Assembly (NCBI RefSeq): GCF_021917145.1
Contig: NC_061068.1
Span: 4,386,932-4,450,931 of the forward strand
Length of the DNA stretch: 64,000 nucleotides
Direction: 5' to 3'
DNA from: Hypomesus transpacificus
Lineage: Eukaryota; Chordata; Actinopteri; Osmeriformes; Osmeridae
In this document: one piece after another, positions 26,947 to 43,924 of the stretch
Position numbering within the stretch: the first letter of the stretch is position 1
Layout of the letters: every line of letters begins with the position of its first letter
The notes under the pieces: model-generated
Seen by the model: only the letters and a program-made list of their open reading frames with translations
What the model was told of the DNA's origin: nothing
Database searches by the model: none
Translations under genes and position numbers: made by a program

Positions 26947-26960
26947 TCTGTCTCTATTTC
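26836..26960. repeat. (CT)n microsatellite
   Basis: About 125 bp of CT dinucleotides, interrupted by short CCCC, CTT and TGT variants. Confidence 0.95.
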
Positions 26961-27654
26961 TCTTGGTTGGAACCTATAAGGGGCCGCCTCAATGTTCTTC
27001 ACTGATTGTCTTCCTCCATTTAGAAATTTCTTGAGTACCTGAACTTATTGATTGATTGACTGAAAACTGCACTGAGAGAGTCACTGTTTGATTGTCTGCT
27101 CTCCAAGTGTTCTGTGAACAGTGAAAAGGATGTCCTTTTGGGCAATTTTTTATACTGGCACCGTACGACTGTGTTCACTCTGTTTTCTCTTCACTATGGA
27201 TCAAAAGGCGGTAACATTTTCCCAACTCTGTAGTGATGTCATTACAATAAGGGAAGGGTCCATCTGTCAATCAATCATTCAATTAAAATAGCAATTGTAT
27301 AATTCAAGTTACAATTATTTCAAATGCTATGCTACAGAGGATTGATAGGAAGCTTTTTTGCATTAAACCATTTGATTGTTAAATATTTCAATGGAAATTT
27401 CTGTTACACTTTCCACACTAACTGTATTGAATGGAGTTGACCCCAACCCTGATTTGCACTCTCTTATTGCAGACTGACTTGATGGACCTGTTGATTCAAA
27501 TGTGCAAATGCGTAGTCTTTTGTTTTTTGCCTCTTTCTGTGCTCATGTATATAAAGTTGTGTCCCTGACTAAACACGAGTACTTAGAGATACAATTCAGT
27601 AGCAGGAAACAATCCTGGGAAAAGCTCTTGATTTCTCTGTGTAGCCACTAGCGT

Positions 27655-27880
27655 CAGCGAATCGCTTTTCGTTTGCGTAGCTGGTGGACGTCCCGCTCGC
27701 GGAGTTAAATGTGCCGAGTTCGAGCAGGTGTGGGCAATGTCGGCCGTGTGTGACTTCCGACGAGTAGCGCGACCGTGTTTGCATGGTTCATATCAGGCAG
27801 TTAGGGGCTACTGTATCACCGAAGCGTGCAATTCAGACTTCGTTTACCAGAATCTTTACGTCACTAAAAAATAACAATAC
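27655..27880 (+). mobile_element. Possible tRNA-derived SINE
   Basis: 'gcgtagctggtggacgtcc' resembles a tRNA A-box head and 'ccgagttcgagcagg' a B-box about 40 bp later. The unit ends in an A-rich 'aaaaaataacaata'. Composition is CpG-rich compared with its surroundings. I know of no second copy within this window, so the call is tentative. Confidence 0.4.
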
Positions 27881-29365
27881 ATAATCTATAGTTCATACAG
27901 TCCGACTGGTACATGATGGGGTGTTTACATTGGAATGCTAAGAGACAGAGGCAGTTTGATTTCATCATTGACTCAATCATTGTGCTTTGAGTGTACCATA
28001 CCTTGAAGAGTAGTCAAATATGTGTATATATTTGTTGAGATGTAAAATCTGATTCTACATGTTTAGAGGTAAAAAGGCTACAGGTAAACAGTAAACACAT
28101 ATGTATGGTAGCAGGACAGGTGTGTAGTCTTAACAGATACGTATATAAGGGTACCTGAGAGAGTCTGATAGGAAACATTTTACCAGGAGGGCTCTCATAT
28201 AGATGACCTACAGGTGCTCACTATTAACAAATATTGAACTAACTGTCCACCAACCTCAACAAGCACCTGCAGATTAGCAGAGTTGATAGTTTGAGCATCA
28301 GCAGATTATTTATGAGTCCCCACTGAATAAAGTGTTACCAAATAGCATAGTTCCCTCTAACAGTTTATTAGACCTTCAACAAGGACAGATGTACATTACT
28401 TTTATAACCCAAGGTGGGCCATGACTGCTATATCCACATTTGTTTTAAATCTTATTTATCCAGACAGATTATATTCTATTCCAGGAGCTTTGTGTTGTCC
28501 TATGTTTCTTGTAGACTCTTCTATGGACAATGTACACTGGTGGCTTTGGACAACAGTGAGTTGCCTTTTATTGGCCTGTTGTTGCCTTTTGTTTATAAGA
28601 GTTCTTTTTCATATGAGGATAATAGGAAAAAACATATCAAAGGTACAGTAGTCCAGAATTTTGAAGTTGCTATTCATTATATTGGGAGTTCATGGAACAC
28701 TGCTAATCAAGGGGCATTTTGGCAGATATAGCTTTAAGAGAGATTTTAATTATTTCTTTTGTTTGTGTTTCCTATGAACTTTTGTGTACATACTGGTATG
28801 CTTTTCATTGATTTGGGTTTTTATCAGTAAGTGATTTGATAATACACCAACAATGGCTCAGTTCTCTAAATGCATATTGCACCTTTTTTTTCGTAGTGTA
28901 TTGTTTTTATAGTCATGTAATTTGCAGTCAGATATCAAATATCTTCTCATGTAAATATACAAACTGAAGCTTTTGAAGATTTTGTATTTTTGTTTCTTTG
29001 AAAAAGCTTAGCTATTGCACAGAATATTCCCATTTCAAACAAAATGCTTATACTGATAGGCATGTTTATGTTAATGTCTTAAGATATTATACATTTTTTT
29101 TAAAGAGCAAATACAAGTTTATTGGTTAGGGACAAAGGTATCTTTTTTCCAGTTCATTTCATTTTACAGGACCACACTGAGAATCTTACAATATCACCAT
29201 GTTCTATTAACAAAGACATTTCAATAAAAGTGAAAACTTGATTATCTGCATGACTGATTATTTTCTTATTGGTATATTTACAGTATATATACTGTACATG
29301 CAGGTGGGGTGACGCAGGTAGGGTGACGCACAGCATTAAATCACAATTATGCTTTAATTATACAA

Positions 29366-29751
29366 TTAAAGCTGCCGTAAAGCAAATTCCATGATTTGCT
29401 TCTCAGTACATTATATATGTGAGAAATGAGTTCCTGAAAGCATGTGCAAAGTGAAAAAACGTTGTTGCTCTGAAATGTGGAGTTAGACCGTTGAACAGTT
29501 TCTCTCCCGTTTTCAGCTCAGGTTTTGTAAAGGCGGAGCCAAAACCCGACCGATCTACGTCACAGCGACCTATCTACGTCAGATCACAGACGGTTGCATT
29601 CTGTTACAAAGTAATTAACTCACTCACGATTTCAAAGCCTAATTTAACATGTCAGTTTTTTTTCAAATTTGGATGGGTAGATAACGACACATTCTTCTGT
29701 GGTGTGATGAACTTAAAACTCATTTTCAATTCCACTTTACAGCATCTTTAA
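29366..29751. mobile_element. MITE with TTAA ends
   Basis: A 386-bp segment bounded by imperfect inverted repeats: 'ttaaagctgccgtaaagc' at the left, and the complement of 'ttaaagatgctgtaaagt' at the right. Each end carries TTAA, the target site of piggyBac- and Kolobok-type transposons. No internal ORF of note. It is non-autonomous. Confidence 0.65.
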
Positions 29752-29972
29752 GGCAAATTTTACAAAATGTCTGTACAGTAATATTATGACAGAGGTCCTG
29801 AGTGGGGCCGGGGGGCTTCAGGCATCAGCAATTAAAGTACAAGATTTAAAGTGCTCCAAGACCTCCATACTGCATTCAACTATATAGCAGTAAACCATGA
29901 GAGAGGCAGCATAGGTCAAATTGAGGTTCATTTCAGACAGCGCAGAAAAGCAACAGCTGGTTCGTAGTGTTC

Positions 29973-30475
29973 TTAATACCAGTTGGTGCAGGAGATCATG
30001 AAACACATGTCATCCACCTTTCTGCTACCCATCTGGCACTGGGGCAGCTGGGCTAGGGCTTCTGGGTAAGGCTCTGGAGGAAGACAACAGAAGGAACAGG
30101 AGGGGGAGAGAACTAACAGAAATGAGGAAGTGGAGAAAGAGGATCAAAGGAGGAACAGGGTTATGGAAGATGACAAAAGAAAGAGGAAGTATAGGAAGAA
30201 CAGGAAGGATTGGGGAGAAGGAAGAGAAGAATTAGGAGGAGGAAAAAATACATTAAACGCCAAGTAGCCCATCAACTTCACCCCACCCTTGATAATACAA
30301 GGAGACTGCATACACTACAGCCAAGGTCAGTCATAGCACTGGAGATAATTACCCTACCCTCTACAGTGGTGCTCTCTGAGGAGGGTTGTCTCTGGGAATC
30401 CTGGGATGTGGATAAAGACCCCACTCTCTCCCCCTCCTCTGGCAGACTCCTCTCATGACTCTGGCCTCCCCCCAT
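29973..30475 (-). CDS. mmp24os: MMP24 opposite-strand micropeptide
   Basis: Two coding exons on the minus strand: 30358-30475 (ATG at 30473-30475, donor gtaggg) and 29973-30073 (acceptor ctccag, stop TAA at 29973-29975). Joined in phase 1 they give 219 nt, 72 codons. The C-terminus reads VDDMCFMISCTNWY. Human MMP24OS (71 aa) ends, as I recall it, DDVRFLIACTSWY, a match in length, position and end. The N-terminus is MGGGQS, a plausible N-myristoylation signal (Gly2); human also begins MG. The middle is Ser/Glu/Gln/Pro-rich and probably disordered. It lies between mmp24 and eif6 and is transcribed away from eif6, as expected for this locus. The molecular role is unknown to me. The splice junction is predicted and not confirmed by transcript data. 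Confidence 0.82.
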
Positions 30476-32435
30476 ACTGATTTGGAGAAAACCAGACAGT
30501 GTGTGTTGAGTGTGTGTGTGTGTGTCTGTGCATGAGAGAGAGAGAAAGAGTAGTTGATCTGTTTTTACAAGACAGTGTCTAGCTTCCTAGCTAGACACTG
30601 TCCACACTGACACACCTATCCACATCAACTAACTCCCACTGGTTCATTGGAAGGATATCAATACCCAATTATATTTCCTTTCCAACGACATAGCCTATGT
30701 GGCACAGTTTGGGTATAGCGAATAGCGTACTATTTCCTTCTAAAATATCTGCTTCAATGCTTATTTCAGAACTGTTTTGAAATTGTCCATTAACCTACAT
30801 ACTCAATCAGTAGGTTTATCATTTTATGTTAAAACTACCATTCATAAAGCAGAGCCACCATATATATATCCCTGTAACCGAATAAGACATTTAAACTGCC
30901 AGAAGTACATTGTTTTAAAAGCAAGCTGACGTCTTAAACATGCAGCAGAATATGTTTGGCCTTGCAAGCTACATTTGTGTCGAGCGGTGATATATGAAGG
31001 CATAGCCTCTCAGCTGGTCGCTTAGAAAATGCCTTTACCCCTCGCAATCGACCCCACGAGATCCAACTCTTTCTCTCTCGCTCTTCCGATTAGTTTATAG
31101 TGTTTCCAGGCAGAAAATAATGTCTGACAGTTCGAGGACCGATGTTCCCCTACTGCAATGACGTTGCACAGGTGGCTAGCTAATGAAAGTGTCAACAAAC
31201 AAGACGTCACACGGAGCCCCAACCTGGTTGGCGCACAAAATCCACCAAGCTGAGACGCCTAGACTGCAGTTGCTATGCAAGTTACTGGAGGAGGTGGCAG
31301 AGAACCAGAGGATCCTGTAGTGTGAAGTGATCAATGGGAGCAAAAAACGGGGAGACACAGTAGCTTGCGTTGATTTATGTCAGGTGTTTGGATCTACTGT
31401 AGTGCTTGTGTCCTTATACTAGTAGACAGTAAAATATATAATACAAAACGAATATAGTTTAATGGAGAGAGAATAGAGATATACTAAATGTTTTAATTAT
31501 ATGGAAGAGTGCCGATTGCAGTGCAACAGAACGTTTCCGCTCCTGCCTCATTCCCATTTCTTAATCAATGTAGTGGTTACACTTCAACACTATACATTGT
31601 ATACTGAAAGCAAATGTTTCATTTTAAATGCATAAAGCTCATAGTCATCACGTCAACCCCACCAAAGAACTAAACTGGGTGGCAGGTTTCTAAAAGTCAT
31701 AATATATTAGTATTGATTTATTTGTAAATCAATATTGAAATCAAGGGTACACTTTATTTTTATGAGTACCACAAAAAAAGGGAAATCGGTGTTTTGTTTC
31801 TGACACACATCCATAAACCTGATAAAATATTAATTGTTTTGACATTACGACAAAAGGGGGGATGTTTAACTTCACTGGCAACCTTGACGTCAACACGTGG
31901 TATGAAGGAAGGAGCGTACGCATACATGCTTGCTTGCTTGCGAGGCCACGCATCTTGGATAGCTAGGTAAAGTATTAGTGATTTGAATCTAACATCAATT
32001 TGAGATCTTCCTTTGTATGATCTTTATGGTAATATGGAGTATGAAGCAGTGACATCAAGCTTTTACTCTGTTTGCTTAGTAGGGTAACGTTACTCCTGTA
32101 AAGTTTAGATAACTCGCAATCAAACTTGAGACATGTGGCTAACCGTTAGCTGGTAAACGTCAACTCAACTAGCTACCTAGCTATAGTAGCTTCTTTCTAG
32201 CATTATATGTGCGGATTTGTTGCTGTTTAGAAAGTTACGGTCAGTGACTAGTGTCTCAGTACTGCTATTTTGTCAGTTGAGCTAGATGTAGGTAGTATAT
32301 TTAGCTAGCAAGATATGTAGATAGAAGTCAATGCTCGTTATAGCTACTATAGCTAACTGGCTAACACCTTCTCTTCTACAGTGTCAGAAAAAACTCACCC
32401 AAAATATCATCGCAAGACACCTGTAAGACCCCACC

Positions 32436-34229
32436 ATGGCTGTAAGAGCATCATTTGAAAAGAACAACGAAATAGGCTGCTTCGCAAAGCTGACCAACAC
32501 ATACTGTCTAGTGGCCATTGGTGGATCAGAGAATTTCTACAGGTGAGTAATGGCTCTCATAAAGATGAACTCACTTCCATAAACATGGCTGTCTTTAAAG
32601 CTTATGTAACCGTTTATCTAGAGAGCAATAGCTAAAACACACAAACATGTTCCTGGTTGCAAGTGTACAACTCGGATCATGAACACACCCAGGCCTCACA
32701 CTGTCCAGAAGTTGAGTGCAATATTAGACGTGTTCCTCTCCAAGCTGCATGTTGCTAGGTATTGGTTACTGCTGTTATACTGACTTGTGGTCTGTATCTC
32801 CCTCCTTCCCGCAGTGTGTTTGAAGGGGAGCTATCGGAGACCATCCCAGTGGTCCACGCCTCCATAGCAGGTTGTAGGATAATCGGGAGAATGTGTGTGG
32901 GTGAGTACACGGCGTCGGGAGCTGTCTAGACTCCAGTAACACCTCAAAACTATTGGAAAAAACACCAAAATGTAGCACTTGTGGAAAAAGCTTGAATTCA
33001 GGCACCGAATCCTTCCTGCCTCTGAGTATCTGTAGGATGGGTTCTCCAGGTATGGCCCTCTAACACAGTCTCCTCTCTGTGTTCCATCCCCCAGGGAACC
33101 GCCACGGGCTTCTGGTGCCCAACAACACGACAGACCAGGAGCTGCAGCATATCAGGAACTGCCTGCCTGACTCCGTTCGCATCCAGCGAGTTGAGGAGAG
33201 ACTGTCCGCCCTGGGCAACGTCATCGCCTGCAATGACTATGTAGCCCTGGTCCACCCAGACCTCGACAGGGTAAAAGAAAGACACACACACACACACATT
33301 AGCTGTAGTGTGGTATAAACACACACACAGTAAGAGTCAGATTGACTGGACATTACCTTTCTATCACCAGATAATAGTTTTTAAATACAGTGTGCCACAA
33401 TTGTCACTTGACTTAATTATGCAACCTAATCATTTTGCCCTTCCAGTCTGACTTGGGAGCACACTTTCCTGATGCTCCTCTTGTCTGACTACATCTCCCA
33501 TGCAGGAAACTGAGGAGATTCTGGCAGACAGTCTGAAGGTGGAGGTCTTCCGCCAGACAGTGGCCGAGCAGGTCTTGGTGGGAAGTTACTGTACCTTCAG
33601 CAACCAGGGAGGTTTGGTCCACCCCAAGACCTCTATAGAGGACCAGGATGAGTTGTCCTCACTTCTGCAAGTTCCCCTGGTGGTGAGGATCTTCTGACAA
33701 AACATAAGGGATGGGCATTAATGGGGTTAGAGAGAGTTCACTTTTTGAGATTACTTTGTTCCATCCAAGGAAACGGTCTGTTAGCAGAACTGTTGGCACT
33801 GTAAGAATACCTTGAGCCAGACTATGTTCCTGAACACGGGAAGGCAGTGTTAAGGTTGGGTATATCCTCTGCTCTCCTTCCCTGTGCTCCCCCCAGGCTG
33901 GTACAGTGAACCGTGGTAGTGAAGTCATTGCAGCGGGGATGGTAGTGAACGACTGGTGTGCATTCTGCGGCCTGGACACCACCAGCACAGAGTTATCTGT
34001 CATAGAGAGTGTGTTCCGTCTCAGCGAGGCTCCACCCAGCGCTATCGCCACCACGATGAGAGACTCTCTGATTGACAGGTCAGTTACAAGACACACCCAC
34101 AAGCAGAATGTTGATGGAAGTCCATGATTTCAATAGGTTGTTGACAGAGAACAGCCGTAGAAGTAGCCTGTCTCACCTAAAATCTTTTCTTCCCCCCCCC
34201 CCTCCCTCCCTCTCCACAGCCTGACTTAA
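32436..34229 (+). CDS. eif6: Eukaryotic translation initiation factor 6
   Basis: Six coding exons: 32436-32542, 32815-32900, 33095-33270, 33506-33682, 33897-34078, 34220-34229, giving 738 nt and 245 codons, the same length as human eIF6. A non-coding first exon probably ends at the donor gtaaag at 31967 and is spliced to 32382. eIF6 is the anti-association factor that binds the 60S subunit, keeps it from joining 40S too early and takes part in nucleolar and cytoplasmic 60S maturation. The protein is near-identical to human from MAVRASFE to the end SLIDSLT. The serine pair of DELSSLL (human Ser174/175) and the serine in MRDSLID (human Ser235), both described phosphorylation sites, are retained. 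An AATAAA lies at 34598-34603. Confidence 0.98.
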
Positions 34230-34597
34230 GGGCTGTCTCCTGTCAGTCCATCCTACCACAGAAGGGGAGAGTCCTGCGAGGCAACAAGTGAGATATCCGT
34301 CAGAGGATTCTCCTACTAAAGACCCCTCCCCCTACTTTCCATCTCTTCCTCCCACCTGACTTTCACTCTTACACCTTCCCATTTCCTCCTTCTCAGTCCA
34401 GCTTTTAGGGGTTGGAGAGCACCAGTGGCTGGGTGGAATCTTTATACTTAAAGGAACATTACGCTTCATAAAACTAGTTTTATCGATAGCCCTTTCAGAC
34501 TGAAAGTGCCTTAAAAACTCTTGTTTTGTCGTGTGGTTCCTGTGTAACTTTGTATGATAACAGAAGTATTGTAACTTGCATTGAACTGACCATGTCA

Positions 34598-34603
34598 AAT
34601 AAA
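34598..34603 (+). other. eif6 polyadenylation signal
   Basis: AATAAA about 370 bp after the eif6 stop, followed by 'aggctttt'. No competing signal lies between the stop and this site. Confidence 0.7.
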
Positions 34604-35044
34604 AGGCTTTTTAGTGAAGAGTAAAGGTCCACTCCATGTTAAAGTGTACAAGGCAGGTTTTCACTTCCTGGTTTCCAGCCAAAGGTAACTATATCTGCAG
34701 CAGGATAGCATTCCAAACCAACATAATAGGATATGAGATGGGACAAGATTCATACTTCAGTAGGGAATGTCCACTTAGTCTTGTCATTGTGTCATTGTCT
34801 ATTGCAACAAATCAAGCCCATACAGGGTAACATAAAAATGAACATGGATGAAATTTGGAGGAAGGTGCTGTGCTCTGCTGTACTTTGTCTTGTATAATTA
34901 AACTGATATAGCCCGCTGAACTTTGTTTTGGTCTTTCAGTAAACTGAAAATGGTCAAATACTTAATTATATTTTCAATTAGATAATACCAGCATGTAAGG
35001 AGTTTGTTTGGTGTTTTGAGATGGTTGTTATTCACGTCCTGGAC

Positions 35045-35064
35045 TCTAGCGCCATCTGGTGGTG
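35045..35064 (-). promoter_or_regulatory. CTCF-like motif between convergent genes
   Basis: 'tagcgccatctggtggtgg' closely follows the CTCF core on the minus strand (CCACCAGATGGCGCTA when reversed). It lies in the roughly 0.55-kb gap between the eif6 and map1lc3a polyadenylation signals. It is a motif match only. Confidence 0.45.
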
Positions 35065-35152
35065 GTAGTAGATGACCATTGGACCTCATCAGTTGATCCA
35101 TTGACTCAAACCCAAGTAAGAACAAAGCCATTACATTTTCCAAGGCAACATC

Positions 35153-35158
35153 TTTATT
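35153..35158 (-). other. map1lc3a polyadenylation signal
   Basis: TTTATT on the + strand, AATAAA on minus, giving a 3' UTR of about 1.65 kb after the map1lc3a stop at 36811. Confidence 0.55.
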
Positions 35159-36810
35159 GGCAAATGCTTAAAATGATGTAGCAATGTTGCTATGTACACT
35201 CCTTGAATTAGTTACAATATCAGAATTTTCAAATAAACACACTTTTTGTAACAGAGTTGATAACATATGATGGATTATACATACACTTGTTTCATACATA
35301 AACATTTCTTTCGGTTTTTGGTTTGGACAAATCTAAAAAGATTGGTAATTAAATAAAGTTAAAAACAATTATAACTATTGCTTAATTAAAAAAACAAGTT
35401 GTGGAAAACATGCAAGGTGTGTAGTGTTTCACGCCCTGCTAGTTCCCCAAGTCATTTCACCCAAAGGCAGACACACACACACACCTACATACATACACAC
35501 ACATGTTCATATGGTGTACTACAGGGAAGAAGAAAACAGTACATACAAAATGAATAGATGTTATACAGTCATTTCTAAATTCAATGCCGAGTCTTATATT
35601 TCTTTTTAATTTATAATGTGCAAATAAGCGTACTTGTTCCTACATTATATACTAGTTACCGCTTTACTCTACCAACAAATATCACAACACACATCATATC
35701 CCTAGCAGAGCATTGTGCAGATTAGCCTCCAGCGCCAATATTACTCAGCTAGCTAGGTCAGGCCTGGCCCAGAAACCAGGAGGGGGCCTGTTTTGTAGCC
35801 TGGGTCATCCCAGTTTGGCTGAATTTCTGCTTCGACAACTGTGAGTCACATACTCTGCCAAGCCTGGCAACCCATTGTTACAAAACATGCATCGCTAACC
35901 CCAAGTTACTTTTGCCCTGGACTTTAGATCTGAGGAAACGAGATTGGATGAAGCAAGGCAATAGCAGCTCCATCTTACCCTTCTATAGACCTATTGAAAC
36001 AGCCACCAATCTGGTGAACGTCCATAAATCCTGAGACAAGCAACAAGAGGATGTTTCTGGGCCGGGCCTAGATATCCTCAGGAATGGGAATTGCTAGAAA
36101 CGAACACCTTCCATCTGATTCCCCATACTAGCTAAATGACTACAGATAGTGAAGGCTGTGTGGAGAGAAACAGAAGAGATGTCAGTAAACTAAGAACAAC
36201 ACTGTCTTAGCTTATTAAGGGGTGAATAGTGTTCAATGGTGGCTTATATTTAGCGTAGCATCTCTCAGGACTTGAACGCACTACATACTGTGGGTTACCT
36301 TGGTGGATTTTATAGCTGTCTGTTAACACACAGGGGGAAAACTCATTTAGGACGACACTATTTTAAAACAACCAAATACATAACTCAAAACGGGATCAAT
36401 ACAAAATAAATGTAGTGTCCGGGTGAAAAATCTATTTACAAACCCTAGCCATGTGAGGTGCTATGATTATAGCCGCAGGTCCTGGTAATGAGAGTATGAC
36501 GACAGAGTAAAAAGCGAAAGGAAAGGACAATTATATGTCATGACCTGTGGGACTGGTCCTCCAAGAGTACCTCTAACTAGCCCTACTACACAGAGCAAGA
36601 GAGCAGGGGTACTGGGATGGGAGGTCAGGAACTAGGGGCGTGGGGCCACGGGATGGGGAATCCGGATGTTGGTTGGGGGAATAGGGGATGGGAACTCAGT
36701 GATGTTTATCCATGATCCTTATTGGATAAACCCAGTGGGCGCATATTTCTTTCTCTCTTCCTCTTCTTCTCAGATTCCCTCTCATCCCCCCTTCCTCATC
36801 CTCTTCCTCC

Positions 36811-41345
<4,535 letters not shown>

Positions 41346-41508
41346 TACTGTCGAATGTATTATGACAATCTAAAAAATATAAACGTATATCTTCTAACTC
41401 TAGCTGATAATGTCGAAAGAAGACTTCTTTGTTTTCTTCAGGTCTGATGTGGTCAAGTTGTTATGTGCTAGTCTCGCCAGACTGATCAGTTTGCTGGCTG
41501 TACCAGTT

Positions 41509-41767
41509 AGGGTTGCCAGGTTCACAGCAACATCCCACCATCGGGGTGTCTCAAAACTACAGACTTGTCACTTCATAGTGTTTGACATTGGCCTAAGCCC
41601 TGGTTTTAATTAAATGACTACGCGTGATTAAGTTTTTGACATCAGTGATAGTTATATGACACAGTTAAACAGTACAGTAAAAACATTTCACCAACTGTTT
41701 GTGGTTTACCCTTGCGATGAAATTAAGACGTTTTGTTTAGTAATCCATGACAAAACCTGGCAACCCT
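41509..41767. mobile_element. Short MITE-like inverted-repeat element
   Basis: A perfect 14-bp inverted repeat (agggttgccaggtt / aacctggcaaccct) bounds 259 bp upstream of map1lc3a exon 1. No ORF. I see no convincing target-site duplication, so the family is not assigned. Confidence 0.55.
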
Positions 41768-42504
41768 CAAATCAGATCTACACCCGTCGAACACATCTGA
41801 AAGTGTGCGTGCTGTACTTCAGTCTTCAGTACTACCCACACTAATCATAAAACGGTTCTATTCCACTGCTTTCATATTAATATTGTTCCCGTGTCTGCCA
41901 TCTAGACATTCACGCACCAGTTTTACAACTACTGTTTTATTCCATTCTAACATGATTCTTTCAACAATCACTAATGGATCCATTCAAATGTTTTAATGGC
42001 CTTGCAAACTATCAACATAAAACTCAGACATCCAGAGCAGATGTTTAGTAGTGTAATAATATGCTGCTCATCATTCTGCATGCTGCTTAACATTTGACAA
42101 AGAGATACACTGTTGAAATAGTGGCAACTGACAGAGAAACAATTGTAAACAACAAATAAATAAAAAGTATTATTGAAATGAAATCTTTTTGTAGGGACAT
42201 TCTGTTGTTTTGTGTGTGTGTCCACTTAAGAATATAAGCAAGGGGACCATCAGAACTGGAATGATAATAGGTACCAAGCATACAGTATTAATATGTCCTA
42301 GGGTCACACTTCTGATCTATATATATAGTCACCCATCAAAATACAGACAGCAGTCTTTATAGATTCATTTAGTTTCTACCGGGGTCTTCATCGTCCCTGA
42401 AGTGCTCGGGGAACGTCATATAATTCAGCTAGAAAGTAAAGACAGAACACTCATTTGGCCTTTAAAAACAAACCAGAAGCACATTAAAGGCTGGCATGGT
42501 CCTC

Positions 42505-43621
42505 TCAGTCCGAGGGGTTCTGAATGACAATCAAAAAATAGTCCTTGTCTGTGGAGAAAAAGCACAAATACAAAACAAGTTTTAACAAAGAATACTCATG
42601 GACAAGATTATGTTTATTCAGCTAACTGCCATGTCCAGCAGCTCCTTACCTGGTGCGATCATAATCTCGTTCTTCTTGGAGCGGATGCGGAGGAAAGTAA
42701 GGTCATTCTGAGGGTCAATGTCTCTGATTGTCCCCCTCGCCTTCATCACCAGCTGGTGGATCAGGCCTGCATATTGGACTGTACTGGTGTTGTCCATGGT
42801 GGTCTTGATAGGGATGCCTGGGCATCGAGGGAGAGATGGCAAAGGCAATGACTAACTGCCTCCATTTACTGACTGCGCTTTAACAAAAGAACGGGTGTGA
42901 TGTGGAGTTTGTGTGAGGAGAACTCACTTGTTCTTGATTGCGATATGTATTATTGAATGTTAAATCAATCAAATGTAGACTAACTATTTTCCGGATGTGC
43001 CCCGTGTCTTTACAGTCACAATCAAGCATTTGAGTTATGTACGACCGTCTAGCTAGCTGGATTTCTACGTTTGGTATAGTTTTAGGCTACCTTCAGCATT
43101 GACGATAATGATTCCTTGAACTCCTTTTTGGCCCTGAATTCGCTTGAGCGTCTCCTCGACCTCGGCCTAGAAGCGGTGTTAGAAGAGATTACACACATAA
43201 GGGGGTTTAAAAGTTTGTAGACTATCAATGTTTTTGAATAAATCGCTAGCAAATATGATAGCTACTGAGAAGTAGCAACACTGTATCTATGTTTCATAAT
43301 AATAAAACAAACTCTGATTCAACTAGCTATATGTGTAGACACATATGTGTATGCCGTTGGTGTTAGATTGACATGGGAATAATTCTCCAAGTTTGTTACT
43401 TTTGAGATAATCTAAACTATTTAGCAAGTAGCACAAAATTAGCTAGCATGGCTATGGATGTTATGGCAACGCCCTAGCTAAGCTAACAAGGAACGTTAGC
43501 AATCCGATAGTTTGTTGTGGACAAGATAGTTAGTAGCTAGCCTAGGTCAATAAAGCAGAGTGCATTGTTGTAAAACAAAGGCAATCAAATCTTACTTATC
43601 TAACTAGCAAATACATACCAT
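42505..43621 (-). CDS. dynlrb1: Dynein light chain roadblock-type 1
   Basis: Four coding exons on minus: 43619-43621 (only the ATG, then donor gtatgt), 43091-43166, 42650-42817, 42505-42548. Total 291 nt, 96 codons, as in human DYNLRB1. It is the roadblock/LC7 dimeric light chain that binds the dynein intermediate chain in the cytoplasmic dynein-1 motor. The product reads [20 protein letters not shown] at the start, has the core [19 protein letters not shown] and ends [12 protein letters not shown]. The separate ATG exon is deduced because GCC GAG GTC GAG follows the exon-2 acceptor directly and the ATG upstream is followed by a consensus donor. It is transcribed in the same direction as map1lc3a, about 1.2 kb upstream of it. 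No clear AATAAA was found downstream. Confidence 0.95.
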
Positions 43622-43916
43622 TTTAGTGGTGTGGATTGAACTAACGTTTAGCCAAGCTCCAGTAAATATACTAGCTTAGCTTCTTCTTGTTCAGCAACTA
43701 AGCGGCTACCTAGCTAGCTGTCAATGTGTGCCACGGAAGAGATTACTGCAACAATAACATCCGGGGTGACTCTTACATAAAGAGGTTTAAAGGGACTATT
43801 TCAAAAAGGCTCTAACACATTTCAGTTGTTTACTTGTATACTGTTTTATGTACCTCAGTGTGATTATCTGAATACTTTGTACTTTTTCGAGCAAAACAAA
43901 GAAAAGAAAAAAGGCT

Positions 43917-43924
43917 CCAACAAG
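43917..43924. repeat. Left target-site duplication CCAACAAG
   Basis: The eight bases CCAACAAG immediately before the inverted-repeat element recur exactly at 49582-49589. Confidence 0.8.

Larger units (their letters stand above)
25626..28331 (+). other. mmp24 3' UTR and flank
   Basis: No coding sequence recognised. A candidate polyadenylation signal AATAAA lies at 28326-28331 and another at 29223-29228. Which one is used cannot be told from the sequence. The stretch contains a long (CT)n tract and a possible SINE, listed separately. Confidence 0.45.

Noticed and set aside
27655-27880. Functional tRNA gene
   Set aside because: A- and B-box-like sequences are present, but no cloverleaf with a proper anticodon arm could be folded by eye. 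A SINE remnant is more likely.
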